Source: JACMNW01 sp043721855
GTDB lineage: Bacteria; Pseudomonadota; Alphaproteobacteria; Rhodobacterales; Rhodobacteraceae
Direction of reading: 5' to 3'
DNA length: 64,000 nucleotides
Assembly (NCBI GenBank): GCA_043721855.1
Contig: JAYSPY010000048.1
Span: forward strand, 1-64,000
This document shows, one piece after another, positions 1 through 8,852 of this stretch. Made by a program: the position numbers and the translations under genes. Under the pieces are notes generated by a model. That model was not told the origin of the DNA, searched no databases, and worked only from the letters and a program-made list of their open reading frames with translations. Numbering within the stretch: position 1 is the first letter of the stretch; the number at the start of each line of letters is the position of its first letter.

Positions 1-694
1 TGGGTTCCATGACAAAACCGGACCCACCCATGGTGGTCAGCAAAGCGGTGACGGTCAGGCTTTGGCCAACCGAAATCGGCGTTATGGCAAGGTCTGGCAA
101 CAGAATTCTGTGTTCCCGTTCAAACGCGGGTGAAAAATGCGGGGCGATGTGGCGGGCCGGGGGAAGGGCAGCGCACTGATCGGTGTCGGAACTGATCAAG
201 CGGTAGGTCATGTCACCAAGGGTGGTGAAGTGCAAATCTGCTTGGGCTTTGGGGGTGAACAGAACGGCGAAATCCAAGGCACCTGTCAGCAGATCAAGGC
301 ACATCTGGTTGGAATAGTCAGGTTCGATATAGAAAGCGCAATCGGGCAGGCGGGCGCGAAACTGCGCCATCCAGTCGCCGATCATGCCTGCCGCCAGATC
401 ATTCTGAATGCCAAGGCGCAGGGTGATCGCAGCGTCACCTTGTGGCGAAACCCGGCGGCGCGCTTCAAACCATTCGTGGCGCAGGGTGCGGGCGTGGGGT
501 TCAAACCGCAGGCCCTCGGTGGTCAGGTCCGTGCCCGCGCGCGACCTTGTGAACAGGCGCGCATCAAGGGCGGATTCAAGGGCCGCAACCCGCCCCGATA
601 CGGTGGATTGGGTGATGCCAAGCCGTTCGGCGCTGCGGTTGAAGCTGCGGGTTTCAATCAGGTCGAGGAAGGTTTCGATCAGCTCTATCTGCAT
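1..694 (-). CDS. LysR-family transcriptional regulator (3' end beyond window)
   Basis: A reading frame on the minus strand runs from the ATG at 694 to the window edge without a stop, so the C-terminus is missing. The first ~60 residues form a LysR winged helix-turn-helix (MQIELIETFLDLIETRS, then RLGITQSTVSGRVAALE). The remainder fits a periplasmic-binding-like effector domain. It is divergent from the methylamine-type cluster starting at 794, the usual arrangement for a LysR activator and its target. A 19-bp perfect palindrome at 704-722 lies in the gap 10 bp upstream of this start codon and is the obvious candidate operator. The effector is not predictable, but a methylated amine or its breakdown product is a reasonable inference. 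Confidence 0.88.
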   Translation of the reverse strand, partial: MQIELIETFLDLIETRSFNRSAERLGITQSTVSGRVAALESALDARLFTRSRAGTDLTTEGLRFEPHARTLRHEWFEARRRVSPQGDAAITLRLGIQNDLAAGMIGDWMAQFRARLPDCAFYIEPDYSNQMCLDLLTGALDFAVLFTPKAQADLHFTTLGDMTYRLISSDTDQCAALPPARHIAPHFSPAFEREHRILLPDLAITPISVGQSLTVTALLTTMGGSGFVMEP

Positions 695-703
695 ATTCGA
701 TCC

Positions 704-722
704 TAATCGGATAATCCGATTA
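704..722. promoter_or_regulatory. Perfect palindrome between divergent LysR gene and amine cluster
   Basis: TAATCGGAT-A-ATCCGATTA is a 9-1-9 perfect inverted repeat centred on 713, within the 99-bp divergent intergenic region. A LysR-type binding box (T-N11-A inside dyad symmetry) fits it. Its position close to the lysR start suggests autoregulation together with control of the 794 gene. Function is inferred. Confidence 0.6.
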
Positions 723-793
723 ATAGCCCAGCATTCGGCGAATTGAAAGTGGAGGCGCGCGGGGCGATACTTCGGCCAATTTCGGAGGGTGCA

Positions 794-3226
794 ATGTCAG
801 ATTTTCCTAAGCGTGCGCGCGTGGTTATCATTGGGGGCGGGGTCGTTGGCGTATCTGCGCTGTATCATCTGGCACGGGCTGGGTGGACCGACTGTGTGCT
901 TTTGGAAAAGAACGAGTTGACGGCGGGCAGCACTTGGCACGCGGCGGGCAATGTGCCGACGTTTTCGTCCAGCTGGTCGATCATGAATATGCAGCGCTAT
1001 TCGGCGGAGTTGTACCGCACGCTTGGCGAGGCCGTGGACTACCCGATGAACTACAACGTCACGGGGTCCATCCGGCTGGCGCATAGTGCAGAGCGGTTGC
1101 AGGAATTTGAACGGGTCGTGGGCATGGGGCGGTATCAGGGGATGGATCTGAAGATCCTGACGCCGGACCAAATCAAGGACTATTACCCGTTTCTGGAAAC
1201 GCATGATCTGACCGGCGCTTTGTACGATCCCAATGATGGCGATATTGATCCCGCACAATTGACCCAGGCGCTGGCCAAAGGCGCGCGGGCATTGGGGGCG
1301 CGGATTGAACGGTTCTGCCCGGCAACCGGCGTGCGGCGGGAGGGTAAGGACTGGGTGGTGCAAACCCACAAGGGCGATATTCGCTGCGAATTTGTGGTGA
1401 ATGCCGCGGGGTATTACGCGGGCGAAGTGGGCCGCTGGTTTGGCCGCGACGTGCCAATGGTGGTGATGAGCCATCAGTATTTGCTGTTTGATACCGTGCC
1501 AGAGGTGGAAGCGCGCACCAAAGAGGTGGGCCATAAACTGCCGCTGCTGCGCGATGTGGACAGCAGCTATTACCTGCGGCAGGAAAAGAACGGCTTCAAC
1601 CTTGGCCCGTATGAGCGGAATTGCCGCGCGCACTGGGCGACGCCGGATGATCCGTTCCCGCAAGATTTCAGTTTCCAGCTGTTCCCCGATGATCTGGAGC
1701 GGCTGGAATGGTATATCACCGATGCCATGGCGCGGGTGCCCTTGCTGGAACACGCAGCCCTGACGAAGGTGATCAACGGACCCATCCCCTATACGCCCGA
1801 TGGCAACCCTTTGATCGGGCCGATGCCGGGCGTGCCAAACGCGTTTGAGGCTTGCGTGTTTACCTTTGGCATCTGCCAAGCCGGGGGGGCTGGCAAGGTG
1901 CTGGCGGAATGGATCACCGACGGGGCGACCGAGTGGGATATGTGGTCCTGCGATCCGCGCAGGTTCACCGGGTTTGAGGATAGCGACTATCGCACAGCCA
2001 AGGGGATGGAGGTGTATGGCCACGAATACGCCATCCACTTTCCACATCATGCATGGCCTGCGGGGCGGGGCAAGAAACTGTCGGCGGTGCACGACCGCAC
2101 CCTTGCGTTGGGCGCGCAATACGGTGCGTTCAATGGATGGGAGCGGGCGTTGTGGTATGCGCGGGCGGGCGATGATGTGTCAGAGGCGGCGCAACAAACC
2201 TGGGGCCGCCGTGGGCCTTGGTTTGACGCGGTAAAGGCCGAATGCGAGGCGGTGCGGGACGGTGTGGGTGTGTTGGACCTGCCCGGATTTTCGCGGTTTG
2301 AGGTGGAAGGGCCGGGTGCGGCGGACTGGCTGGTGGGCCAGATTGCGGGTGCCTTGCCAAAGGTCGGGCGAATGGGGCTTGCCTATTTCGCCGATGAGAA
2401 GGGCCGTATAGTGACGGAAATGTCAGTCGTGCGGCGCGAGGAGGATGCGTTCACGCTGATCACCGCCGCCGTGGCGCAAAGCCACGATGCAGATTGGTTG
2501 CGGCGGTCGATGCCGGCGGGGTTGGTGTTTCGCGACCGGACGGAGGAGTTCAGTTGTTTGATCGTGACCGGGCCAAAGGCGCGCGATCTGCTGGCTGGGT
2601 TGACCGATGCCGACCTGAACGCGCCGTGGCTATCGGTGCAGCCCGGCGTGGTGGCGGGGCAGGAATGTGCATTGTTCCGGGTTAGTTTTGCCGGCGAATT
2701 GGGGTGGGAAATCCATGCAATCCCAGCCCGGATGCCGGCGATTTATGATTCTGTTCTTGCTTCTGGGGCAAAGCCGTTTGGCATGTTTGCGCTGAATTCG
2801 TTGCGGATCGAAAAAGGTTACCGTGCGTGGAAGGGTGATCTTTCGACAGATTACACATTGCTGCAAGGCGGGCTGGACCGGTTTATCCGCTTTGACAAGC
2901 CGCAGGATTTTCCGGGCAAGGCCGCCCTGCTGGCCGAAAAGCAGCGCGGAGTGGCAAAGCGGTTTTGCACGCTGATCGTCGACGCAGGCGATTGTGACCC
3001 GCCTTATATGTCGACGATCTGGCACGGCGGCGTGATCGTGGGTGAAACGACAAGTGGGTACTACGGCCACCGCGTGGGGGCCTGTGTAGCACTTGGCATG
3101 CTGCGGGCTGATCTGAATGTGCCGGGGACTGCGGTTGAGGTGGAGGTTTTCGGGGTACGCCGCCACGCCATGGTTCAAGCGGATGCGCCGCTGTGGGATG
3201 CGAAGAATGAGCGCATTCGCGCGTAA
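794..3226 (+). CDS. FAD-dependent amine oxidoreductase-GcvT fusion (dimethylglycine/sarcosine dehydrogenase family), copy 1
   Basis: About 810 aa. Residues ~9-400 are a DAO-type flavin oxidoreductase with the dinucleotide motif VVIIGGGVVG and the TWHAAG motif; its His is the covalent FAD attachment site in mammalian dimethylglycine dehydrogenase. Residues ~450-810 form an aminomethyltransferase (GcvT) domain with its C-terminal barrel. Family members oxidise N-methyl groups and pass the one-carbon unit to tetrahydrofolate. I chose ATG 794, which has GGAGGG 5 nt upstream, over an in-frame TTG at 743. It is the first gene of the cluster, followed by a paralogue and an MttB-family methyltransferase. 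The substrate is unknown: a tertiary or secondary methylamine is likely, and sarcosine or dimethylglycine are only defaults from the family name. Confidence 0.9.
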   Translation: MSDFPKRARVVIIGGGVVGVSALYHLARAGWTDCVLLEKNELTAGSTWHAAGNVPTFSSSWSIMNMQRYSAELYRTLGEAVDYPMNYNVTGSIRLAHSAERLQEFERVVGMGRYQGMDLKILTPDQIKDYYPFLETHDLTGALYDPNDGDIDPAQLTQALAKGARALGARIERFCPATGVRREGKDWVVQTHKGDIRCEFVVNAAGYYAGEVGRWFGRDVPMVVMSHQYLLFDTVPEVEARTKEVGHKLPLLRDVDSSYYLRQEKNGFNLGPYERNCRAHWATPDDPFPQDFSFQLFPDDLERLEWYITDAMARVPLLEHAALTKVINGPIPYTPDGNPLIGPMPGVPNAFEACVFTFGICQAGGAGKVLAEWITDGATEWDMWSCDPRRFTGFEDSDYRTAKGMEVYGHEYAIHFPHHAWPAGRGKKLSAVHDRTLALGAQYGAFNGWERALWYARAGDDVSEAAQQTWGRRGPWFDAVKAECEAVRDGVGVLDLPGFSRFEVEGPGAADWLVGQIAGALPKVGRMGLAYFADEKGRIVTEMSVVRREEDAFTLITAAVAQSHDADWLRRSMPAGLVFRDRTEEFSCLIVTGPKARDLLAGLTDADLNAPWLSVQPGVVAGQECALFRVSFAGELGWEIHAIPARMPAIYDSVLASGAKPFGMFALNSLRIEKGYRAWKGDLSTDYTLLQGGLDRFIRFDKPQDFPGKAALLAEKQRGVAKRFCTLIVDAGDCDPPYMSTIWHGGVIVGETTSGYYGHRVGACVALGMLRADLNVPGTAVEVEVFGVRRHAMVQADAPLWDAKNERIRA

Positions 3227-3256
3227 GGCCGGGTCAGCGGGGGCCGGCCCCTCCCA

Positions 3257-3325
3257 GCCATTGGTTTCTCGAACCAATGGCGAAACCAACGTCTAACCCC
3301 CGGGATATTTGTGCCAAAATGAAAG
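3257..3325 (+). repeat. Intergenic GC-hairpin/GGGATATTT repeat, copy A
   Basis: A 10-bp-stem hairpin (GCCATTGGTT, loop TCTCG, AACCAATGGC; 3257-3281) is followed by the core CCCCCGGGATATTTGTGCC and AAAATGAAAG (3297-3325). It lies directly before the second oxidoreductase. The same core recurs at 5817, 9884, 11834, 21049, 46811 and, inverted, at 55374. In this copy the hairpin is not the usual G/C-run type. Confidence 0.7.
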
Positions 3326-3333
3326 CTGAAGAA

Positions 3334-5787
3334 ATGGTGACGGTTCCAAAACAAGCGCGGGCGGTGGTGATTGGTGGCGGCGTGTCGGGCTGTTCGGTGG
3401 CCTATCATCTGGCAAAAGCGGGCTGGACGGATGTTGTGTTGCTGGAGCGTAAGCAGTTGACATCGGGCACCACATGGCATGCGGCGGGGCTGATCGGGCA
3501 GTTGCGTGGATCGGCCAACATGACGCGGTTGGCTAAATATTCCGCCGATTTGTATGTGAAGCTGGAGGCGGAGACCGGCATCGCCACGGGGATGCGGCAG
3601 GTTGGCAGTATCTCGGTGGCGCTGACAGCGGCGCGGCATGAGGAATTGCTTAGGCAGGCCACCGTGGCGCGGATTTTCGGGGTGGATGTTGCCGAAATCA
3701 GCCCTGCTGAGGCAAAGGCGATGTATCCGCATCTGGAAATTGGCGATGTGGTGGGGGCGGTGCATCTGCCGCTGGACGGGCAATGCGACCCGGCCAATAT
3801 CACGATGGCACTGGCCAAGGGCGCGCGAATGCGGGGCGCGCAGATATTTGAGCAGACGAAAGTTGTTGCCGTGACCAAGGCGGATGGCCGGGTGACTGGC
3901 GTGGACTTTGAGGCGGGTGGCGAGCCGGGGCATATTGCCTGCGATGTGGTGATCAACTGCGGTGGCATGTGGGGGCGGGATTTGGCCGAGGCGTCTGGCG
4001 TGACGTTGCCGTTGCATGCCTGCGAGCATTTTTATCTGATCACCGAACCGATTGCAGGCCTTGGCCATTTGCCGGTTCTTCGCGTGCCGGATGAATGCGC
4101 TTATTACAAGTCGGACGCGGGCAAGATGATGATCGGCGCGTTCGAGCCGAAAGCCAAGCCTTGGGGCATGACGGGCTGGGGGCAGTCGGGCATCCGCGAG
4201 GATTTTTGTTTCGACACGCTGCCCGAGGATTGGGACCATTTTCAGCCGATTCTGGAACATGCGATGAACCGCCTGCCACTGTTTCAGACGGCAGGGATAC
4301 ATACGTTTTTCAACGGACCGGAGTCGTTCACCCCTGACGATCGCTATTATTTGGGCGAAGCGCCGGAACTGGGCGGCTATTGGGTGGCGGCGGGGTATAA
4401 TTCTGTCGGTATCGCGGGGTCAGGCGGTGCTGGCATGGCACTGGCGCATTGGATTACGGAAGGTGAGGCGCCGTTTGATCTGTGGGAAGTGGATATCCGC
4501 CGCGCGCAGCCGTTTCAACGTAACCGCAAGTATCTGAAAGAGCGCGTTTCTGAGACTTTGGGTCTGCTTTATGCGGACCATTTTCCATACCGCCAATTTG
4601 CCACGTCGCGCGGGGTCCGGCGGTCGCCGCTGCACGCCCATCTGGAGGCACGCGGTGCGGTGTTTGGTGAGGCTGCCGGGTGGGAACGTGCGAACTGGTT
4701 CGCAAATCCGGGGCAGGCGCGGGAATACCAGTATAGCTGGGGTCGGCAGAACTGGTTTGACAACCAGAAAGCCGAGCATATGGCGGTGCGCACCGGCGTC
4801 GGGCTGTTTGAAATGACCTCATTTGGCAAAATCAGGATTGAGGGGCGCGATGCCTGCGCGTTTCTGAACAAGCTATGCGGCGCGCAAATGGATGTGGCCG
4901 TGGGCCGTGTTGTTTATACACAAATGTTGAACAAAAACGGTGGGATAGAATGTGATCTTACAGTAACCCGGCTGTCGGAAACCGCCTACCTTGCGGTGGT
5001 GCCGGGGGCTACCTTGCAGCGCGATTTGGCATGGATGCGAAAAGCTTTGGGCGGTGCCTTTGTGGTGATCACCGATGTGACAGCAGCGGAATCAGTTCTG
5101 TGCATAATGGGGCCGAAAAGCCGCGAATTGTTGCAGGCCGTCAGCCCGAATGACTTTAGCAATGCTGGTCATCCCTTTGGAACCATGCGGGAAATCGAGA
5201 TTGGCATGGGGATCGCGCGGGCGCACCGGGTGACCTATGTGGGCGAGCTGGGGTGGGAGTTGTATGTTAGTACCGACCAGACAGCGCATGTGTTCGAAGC
5301 GTTGGAGGCTGCCGATATGGGCATGAAACTTTGTGGGCTGCATACGCTGGATTCCTGCCGGATTGAGAAAGCCTATCGCCACTTTGGCCATGACATCACC
5401 GACGAAGATCATGTGCTGGAAGCGGGGCTTGGCTTTGCCGTATCGCGCAAAAAGCCGGATTTCATCGGGCGGGAGGCGGTGCTGCGCAAGGCCGATGCGG
5501 GGCTGGACCGTCGATTGGTGCAGTTTGCGCTGAAAGATCCAACGCCGATGATGTACCATAATGAGGCAATTGTGCGGGATGGCGCGATTGTGGGGCCGAT
5601 CACGTCCGGCAATTACGGGCATTTTCTGGGGGCCTCTATCGGGCTGGGCTATGTGCCCTGCCGGGGCCAAAGCGAGGATGATGTGCTGGCATCAACCTAT
5701 GAGATTGAAATTGCGGGGCGGCGGCATGAGGCCACCGCATCGCTGATGGCGATGTATGATCCGAAATCAGAACGGGTGCGCATGTGA
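3334..5787 (+). CDS. FAD-dependent amine oxidoreductase-GcvT fusion, copy 2
   Basis: About 817 aa with the same two-domain layout as the previous gene: Rossmann FAD motif AVVIGGGVSG, TWHAAG for covalent flavin, then a GcvT domain from ~residue 440. The start is uncertain. ATGs at 3319 and 3334 are in frame; I prefer 3334 because MVTVPKQARAVVIGGG aligns with MSDFPKRARVVIIGGG of copy 1. The longer frame back to 3277 would begin inside the repeat hairpin. The two copies are clearly diverged (for example MRQVGSIS versus YNVTGSIR), so they probably remove successive methyl groups or act on different intermediates rather than being a recent duplication. Family level is certain; the substrate is inferred. 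Confidence 0.9.
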   Translation: MVTVPKQARAVVIGGGVSGCSVAYHLAKAGWTDVVLLERKQLTSGTTWHAAGLIGQLRGSANMTRLAKYSADLYVKLEAETGIATGMRQVGSISVALTAARHEELLRQATVARIFGVDVAEISPAEAKAMYPHLEIGDVVGAVHLPLDGQCDPANITMALAKGARMRGAQIFEQTKVVAVTKADGRVTGVDFEAGGEPGHIACDVVINCGGMWGRDLAEASGVTLPLHACEHFYLITEPIAGLGHLPVLRVPDECAYYKSDAGKMMIGAFEPKAKPWGMTGWGQSGIREDFCFDTLPEDWDHFQPILEHAMNRLPLFQTAGIHTFFNGPESFTPDDRYYLGEAPELGGYWVAAGYNSVGIAGSGGAGMALAHWITEGEAPFDLWEVDIRRAQPFQRNRKYLKERVSETLGLLYADHFPYRQFATSRGVRRSPLHAHLEARGAVFGEAAGWERANWFANPGQAREYQYSWGRQNWFDNQKAEHMAVRTGVGLFEMTSFGKIRIEGRDACAFLNKLCGAQMDVAVGRVVYTQMLNKNGGIECDLTVTRLSETAYLAVVPGATLQRDLAWMRKALGGAFVVITDVTAAESVLCIMGPKSRELLQAVSPNDFSNAGHPFGTMREIEIGMGIARAHRVTYVGELGWELYVSTDQTAHVFEALEAADMGMKLCGLHTLDSCRIEKAYRHFGHDITDEDHVLEAGLGFAVSRKKPDFIGREAVLRKADAGLDRRLVQFALKDPTPMMYHNEAIVRDGAIVGPITSGNYGHFLGASIGLGYVPCRGQSEDDVLASTYEIEIAGRRHEATASLMAMYDPKSERVRM

Positions 5788-5795
5788 TGCGGTAG

Positions 5796-5849
5796 CCGGG
5801 GGTTTCACACCCCCGGACCCCCGTGGGATATTTAGGCCAGGATGAAAGG
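5796..5849 (+). repeat. Intergenic GC-hairpin/GGGATATTT repeat, copy B
   Basis: Hairpin CCGGGGGT-TTCAC-ACCCCCGG (5796-5816), then ACCCCCGTGGGATATTTAGG and CCAGGATGAAAGG (to 5849). The GGATGAAAGG end sits 9 nt before the ATG of the mttB-like gene at 5858 and could serve as its ribosome binding site. Confidence 0.75.
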
Positions 5850-5857
5850 CTACGAAG

Positions 5858-7411
5858 ATGAGCGATATTGGTGAAGTTTGCGAGCCCGCACGGGCAAAGC
5901 GGACAGGCGGGCGGGCGAACCGGGTGGCGGTGCGGTCTGCGCCATTGTCCGACGAGATGCGCCCGGTGCGCCCCGGCATGACGGGGGGGCGCTACAAGCC
6001 CCTGACCGAGGAAGGTGTGCAGCAAATTCACCAATCGGCGCTGGAGGCGTTGGAGGTGATCGGGCTGTCGCAGGCCCCGCCTTCGGGCGTGGCGCTGATG
6101 ACGGAAGCGGGCGCTGTTCTGGGCGATGATGGCCGCCTGCGGTTCCCGCGCGCACTGGTCGAGGATATGTTGGCAGTGGCTGCGCGCAATATCACGCTGC
6201 ATGCCCGCGAGCCGCGCCATGATCTGCATCTGTCGGGCAGTCGCGTGCATTACGGCACGGCGGGGGCCGCGGTGCATATTGTTGATCCGATCACGCTGGA
6301 GTACCGCGAATCGACGGCGCAGGATTTATATGATGCAGCGCGGCTGGTGGATAATCTTGATAACATTCACTTTTATCAGCGCACGATGGTATGCCGCGAT
6401 GTGGCTGATAACCGTGAAATGGATCTGAACACGCTGTATGGGTGCCTGGCTGGCACTACAAAACACGTGGGCACCTCTTTTTCCGACCCGTCCCATGTGG
6501 CCGATTGTTTTGACATGCTATACACCGTGGCGGGCGGCGAGGAAAAATGGCTGGAGCGGCCTTTTGTCAGCAATTCCAACTGCTTTGTTGTCCCGCCGAT
6601 GAAATTTGCCGAAGAATCCTGCATCACGATGGAAGATTGCATCCGGCGCGGCATGCCGATGCTATTGCTGTCGGCGGGGCAGGCGGGAGCGACCGCGCCG
6701 GCACCTATCGCGCTGACGATAGTGCAGGCGGTGGCGGAGTGTCTGGCAGGCGTGGTCTATGCCAATGCGATCAAGCCGGGCGCGCCGTGTATCTTTGGCA
6801 CATGGCCGTTTGTCAGCGATCTGCGCACCGGGGCGATGTCGGGCGGGTCTGCCGAGCAGGCGCTGCTGACGGCGGGTTGCGCGCAGATGCACCGGTTTTA
6901 CGATCTGCCCGGCGGTGCCGCCAGTGGCATATCCGACAGCAAACTGCCCGATATGCAGGCCGGGTGGGAACAGGGTATCACCAATGCGCTGGCCGGGCTT
7001 GCGGGCCTGAACATGTGTTATGAGGCGGTGGGGATGCATGCATCCTTGCTGGGGTTCTGTCTGGAAAGTCTGGTTCTGGGCGATGATTTGCTGGGGCAAG
7101 CCATGCGTCTGGTGCGCGGCATTGATGTGACGCCGGACAGCACGTCGATTGATGCGATGAAAGAGGTCTGCCTTGGCGGGCCGGGGCATTACCTTGGCTC
7201 GGATCAAACCCTGAAGCTGATGCAGACTGAATACATCTATCCGGCGGTCGGCAATCGCATGTCGCCCAAGGAATGGAATGAGGCTGGCAAGCCACTGCTG
7301 CTTGACGCGGCCATCGCGCGGAAGAATAGTATCCTTGCACGCGCCGGAAACGTGATCGATCCTGAAATCGACGCGGTGATCCGGGCAAAATACAACATCT
7401 ATTTCAAGTGA
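5858..7411 (+). CDS. Trimethylamine methyltransferase (MttB) superfamily protein, non-pyrrolysine type
   Basis: 517 aa, about the usual length for COG5598. The barrel-type sequence includes an NSNCFVVPPMKF segment and the C-terminal EYIYPAVGNRMSPKEW, as I remember them from MttB homologues. There is no in-frame TAG, so no pyrrolysine. Characterised non-Pyl members (for example MtgB for glycine betaine, MtpB for proline betaine) move a methyl group from a quaternary amine to a corrinoid protein. No corrinoid-binding protein or RamA-type activase is encoded nearby. Between two GcvT-fusion oxidases upstream and an aldehyde dehydrogenase 8 nt downstream, a role in demethylating a quaternary amine is inferred. 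The ~40-residue Arg/Gly-rich N-terminus looks disordered. Confidence 0.85.
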   Translation: MSDIGEVCEPARAKRTGGRANRVAVRSAPLSDEMRPVRPGMTGGRYKPLTEEGVQQIHQSALEALEVIGLSQAPPSGVALMTEAGAVLGDDGRLRFPRALVEDMLAVAARNITLHAREPRHDLHLSGSRVHYGTAGAAVHIVDPITLEYRESTAQDLYDAARLVDNLDNIHFYQRTMVCRDVADNREMDLNTLYGCLAGTTKHVGTSFSDPSHVADCFDMLYTVAGGEEKWLERPFVSNSNCFVVPPMKFAEESCITMEDCIRRGMPMLLLSAGQAGATAPAPIALTIVQAVAECLAGVVYANAIKPGAPCIFGTWPFVSDLRTGAMSGGSAEQALLTAGCAQMHRFYDLPGGAASGISDSKLPDMQAGWEQGITNALAGLAGLNMCYEAVGMHASLLGFCLESLVLGDDLLGQAMRLVRGIDVTPDSTSIDAMKEVCLGGPGHYLGSDQTLKLMQTEYIYPAVGNRMSPKEWNEAGKPLLLDAAIARKNSILARAGNVIDPEIDAVIRAKYNIYFK

Positions 7412-7418
7412 GGTTGAC

Positions 7419-8852
7419 ATGATCTCTGCCAATATGACGAAATTCTACATCAATGGCGCTTGGGTGGATCCGAATTCCAAGGTGCGAGTCGGGGTTGAAA
7501 ACCCGGCAACTGAGGAAATCGTGTGTCAAATGGCGCTGGGCAATGATGCGGATGCAGACAGCGCCATTATGGCCGCACGGGCGGCGTTTGATGGTTGGAC
7601 GGTCACCCCCGTTGCGGACAGGATTGCGCTGTTGAAGCGGATTTTGGAGATTTACAACGCCCGCGCCGACGATTTTGCCGCCGCGATGACCATGGAAATG
7701 GGCGCGCCAAAGGCTTGGGCGCGCGATGCGCAATTCTGGGCGGGGCAAGTGCATATCGAGGCCACGATCAAGGCCGCTGAGGCGATGGCGTGGGAGTATT
7801 CGCGCGGCACCACGCGGATTGTTTATGAAGGCATTGGCGTGTGCGCGCTGATCACGCCGTGGAACTGGCCGATGAACCAGATCGCCTGCAAGGTGGCCCC
7901 CGCGCTGGTGGCGGGCTGCACGATGGTTTTGAAGCCGTCGGAAATCGCCCCTTTGTCGGGCGTGCTGTTTGCCGAAGTCTGTCATGCGGCGGGGGTTCCT
8001 GCGGGGGTGTTCAATCTGGTGAACGGCGACGGGCCGGGGGTTGGCACGCGCATCACCTCGCACCCAGAGGTGGATATGGTGTCCTTCACCGGGTCCACCC
8101 GGGCTGGCACGTTGATTGCGGCGGCGGCAGCGCCCACGGTAAAGCGTGTGGCGCAGGAAATGGGCGGCAAATCTGCCAATATCATTCTGCCGAATGCCGA
8201 TCTTGCGGCGGCGGTTGCGGCGGGGGTGAATGCGATCATGTCAAACACCGGCCAGTCTTGCGATGCGCCGACGCGGATGTTTGTGCACCGCAGCCAGCAG
8301 GCGGAAGCCTTGGTTGTGGCGAAGGCGACCGCCGAGGCGATTGTGCCGGGCGATCCTTTGGCGGACGGCACCACGATGGGGCCGCTGATATCAAAGGTGC
8401 AGTTTGACAAGGTGCAGCGGCTTATTCAGGTCGGCATGGATGAAGGAGCGACGCTGGTCACCGGCGGATTGGGGCGGCCAGCAGGGTTGAACCGGGGCTG
8501 GTTCTGCAAGCCCACGATCTTTGCTGATGTCGAAAACGACATGACGATTTCCAAGGAAGAAATCTTTGGCCCTGTGCTGGCGATCCTGCCCTATGACAGC
8601 GTCGATGATGCGGTGCGAATGGCGAACGATTCCGTCTATGGATTGGCGGCTTATGTTGCAGGTCCGGTGGCCGATGCCATTCCTGTGGCGCACCGTTTGC
8701 GGGCGGGGACGGTGAATTTGAACTATCCCGACTGGGATACATCGGCACCTTTTGGCGGCTACAAGCAATCCGGCAATGGGCGCGAATATGCTGATTGGGG
8801 CATCCATGACTTCTGCGAGGTCAAGGGCATCGTCGGCTACGGCGCGGCATGA
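7419..8852 (+). CDS. NAD(P)-dependent aldehyde dehydrogenase
   Basis: 477 aa, full length for the ALDH superfamily. ITPWNWP, the general-base Glu in QEMGGKSANI and the catalytic Cys in NTGQSCDAPTR are present, as is the late motif KEEIFGPVL. It oxidises an aldehyde to the acid with NAD(P)+. The start at 7419 has GAGG 5 nt upstream; ATG 7434 is an alternative. It begins 8 nt after the MttB-like gene and overlaps the next gene, so it belongs to the same transcript. In this setting the substrate may be an amino-aldehyde or semialdehyde released from the demethylated amine; the exact aldehyde cannot be read from sequence. Confidence 0.93.
   Translation: MISANMTKFYINGAWVDPNSKVRVGVENPATEEIVCQMALGNDADADSAIMAARAAFDGWTVTPVADRIALLKRILEIYNARADDFAAAMTMEMGAPKAWARDAQFWAGQVHIEATIKAAEAMAWEYSRGTTRIVYEGIGVCALITPWNWPMNQIACKVAPALVAGCTMVLKPSEIAPLSGVLFAEVCHAAGVPAGVFNLVNGDGPGVGTRITSHPEVDMVSFTGSTRAGTLIAAAAAPTVKRVAQEMGGKSANIILPNADLAAAVAAGVNAIMSNTGQSCDAPTRMFVHRSQQAEALVVAKATAEAIVPGDPLADGTTMGPLISKVQFDKVQRLIQVGMDEGATLVTGGLGRPAGLNRGWFCKPTIFADVENDMTISKEEIFGPVLAILPYDSVDDAVRMANDSVYGLAAYVAGPVADAIPVAHRLRAGTVNLNYPDWDTSAPFGGYKQSGNGREYADWGIHDFCEVKGIVGYGAA

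Noticed and set aside
797..2119. 440-codon minus-strand frame opposite the first oxidoreductase
   Set aside because: His/Arg/Pro-rich composition with no domain; the plus-strand protein is a clear family member.
3175..4302. 375-codon minus-strand frame opposite the second oxidoreductase
   Set aside because: Shadow frame created by high third-position GC on the coding strand.
5858..7411. Pyrrolysine-containing MttB
   Set aside because: The frame is complete without any in-frame TAG, and no pyl genes are present in the window.
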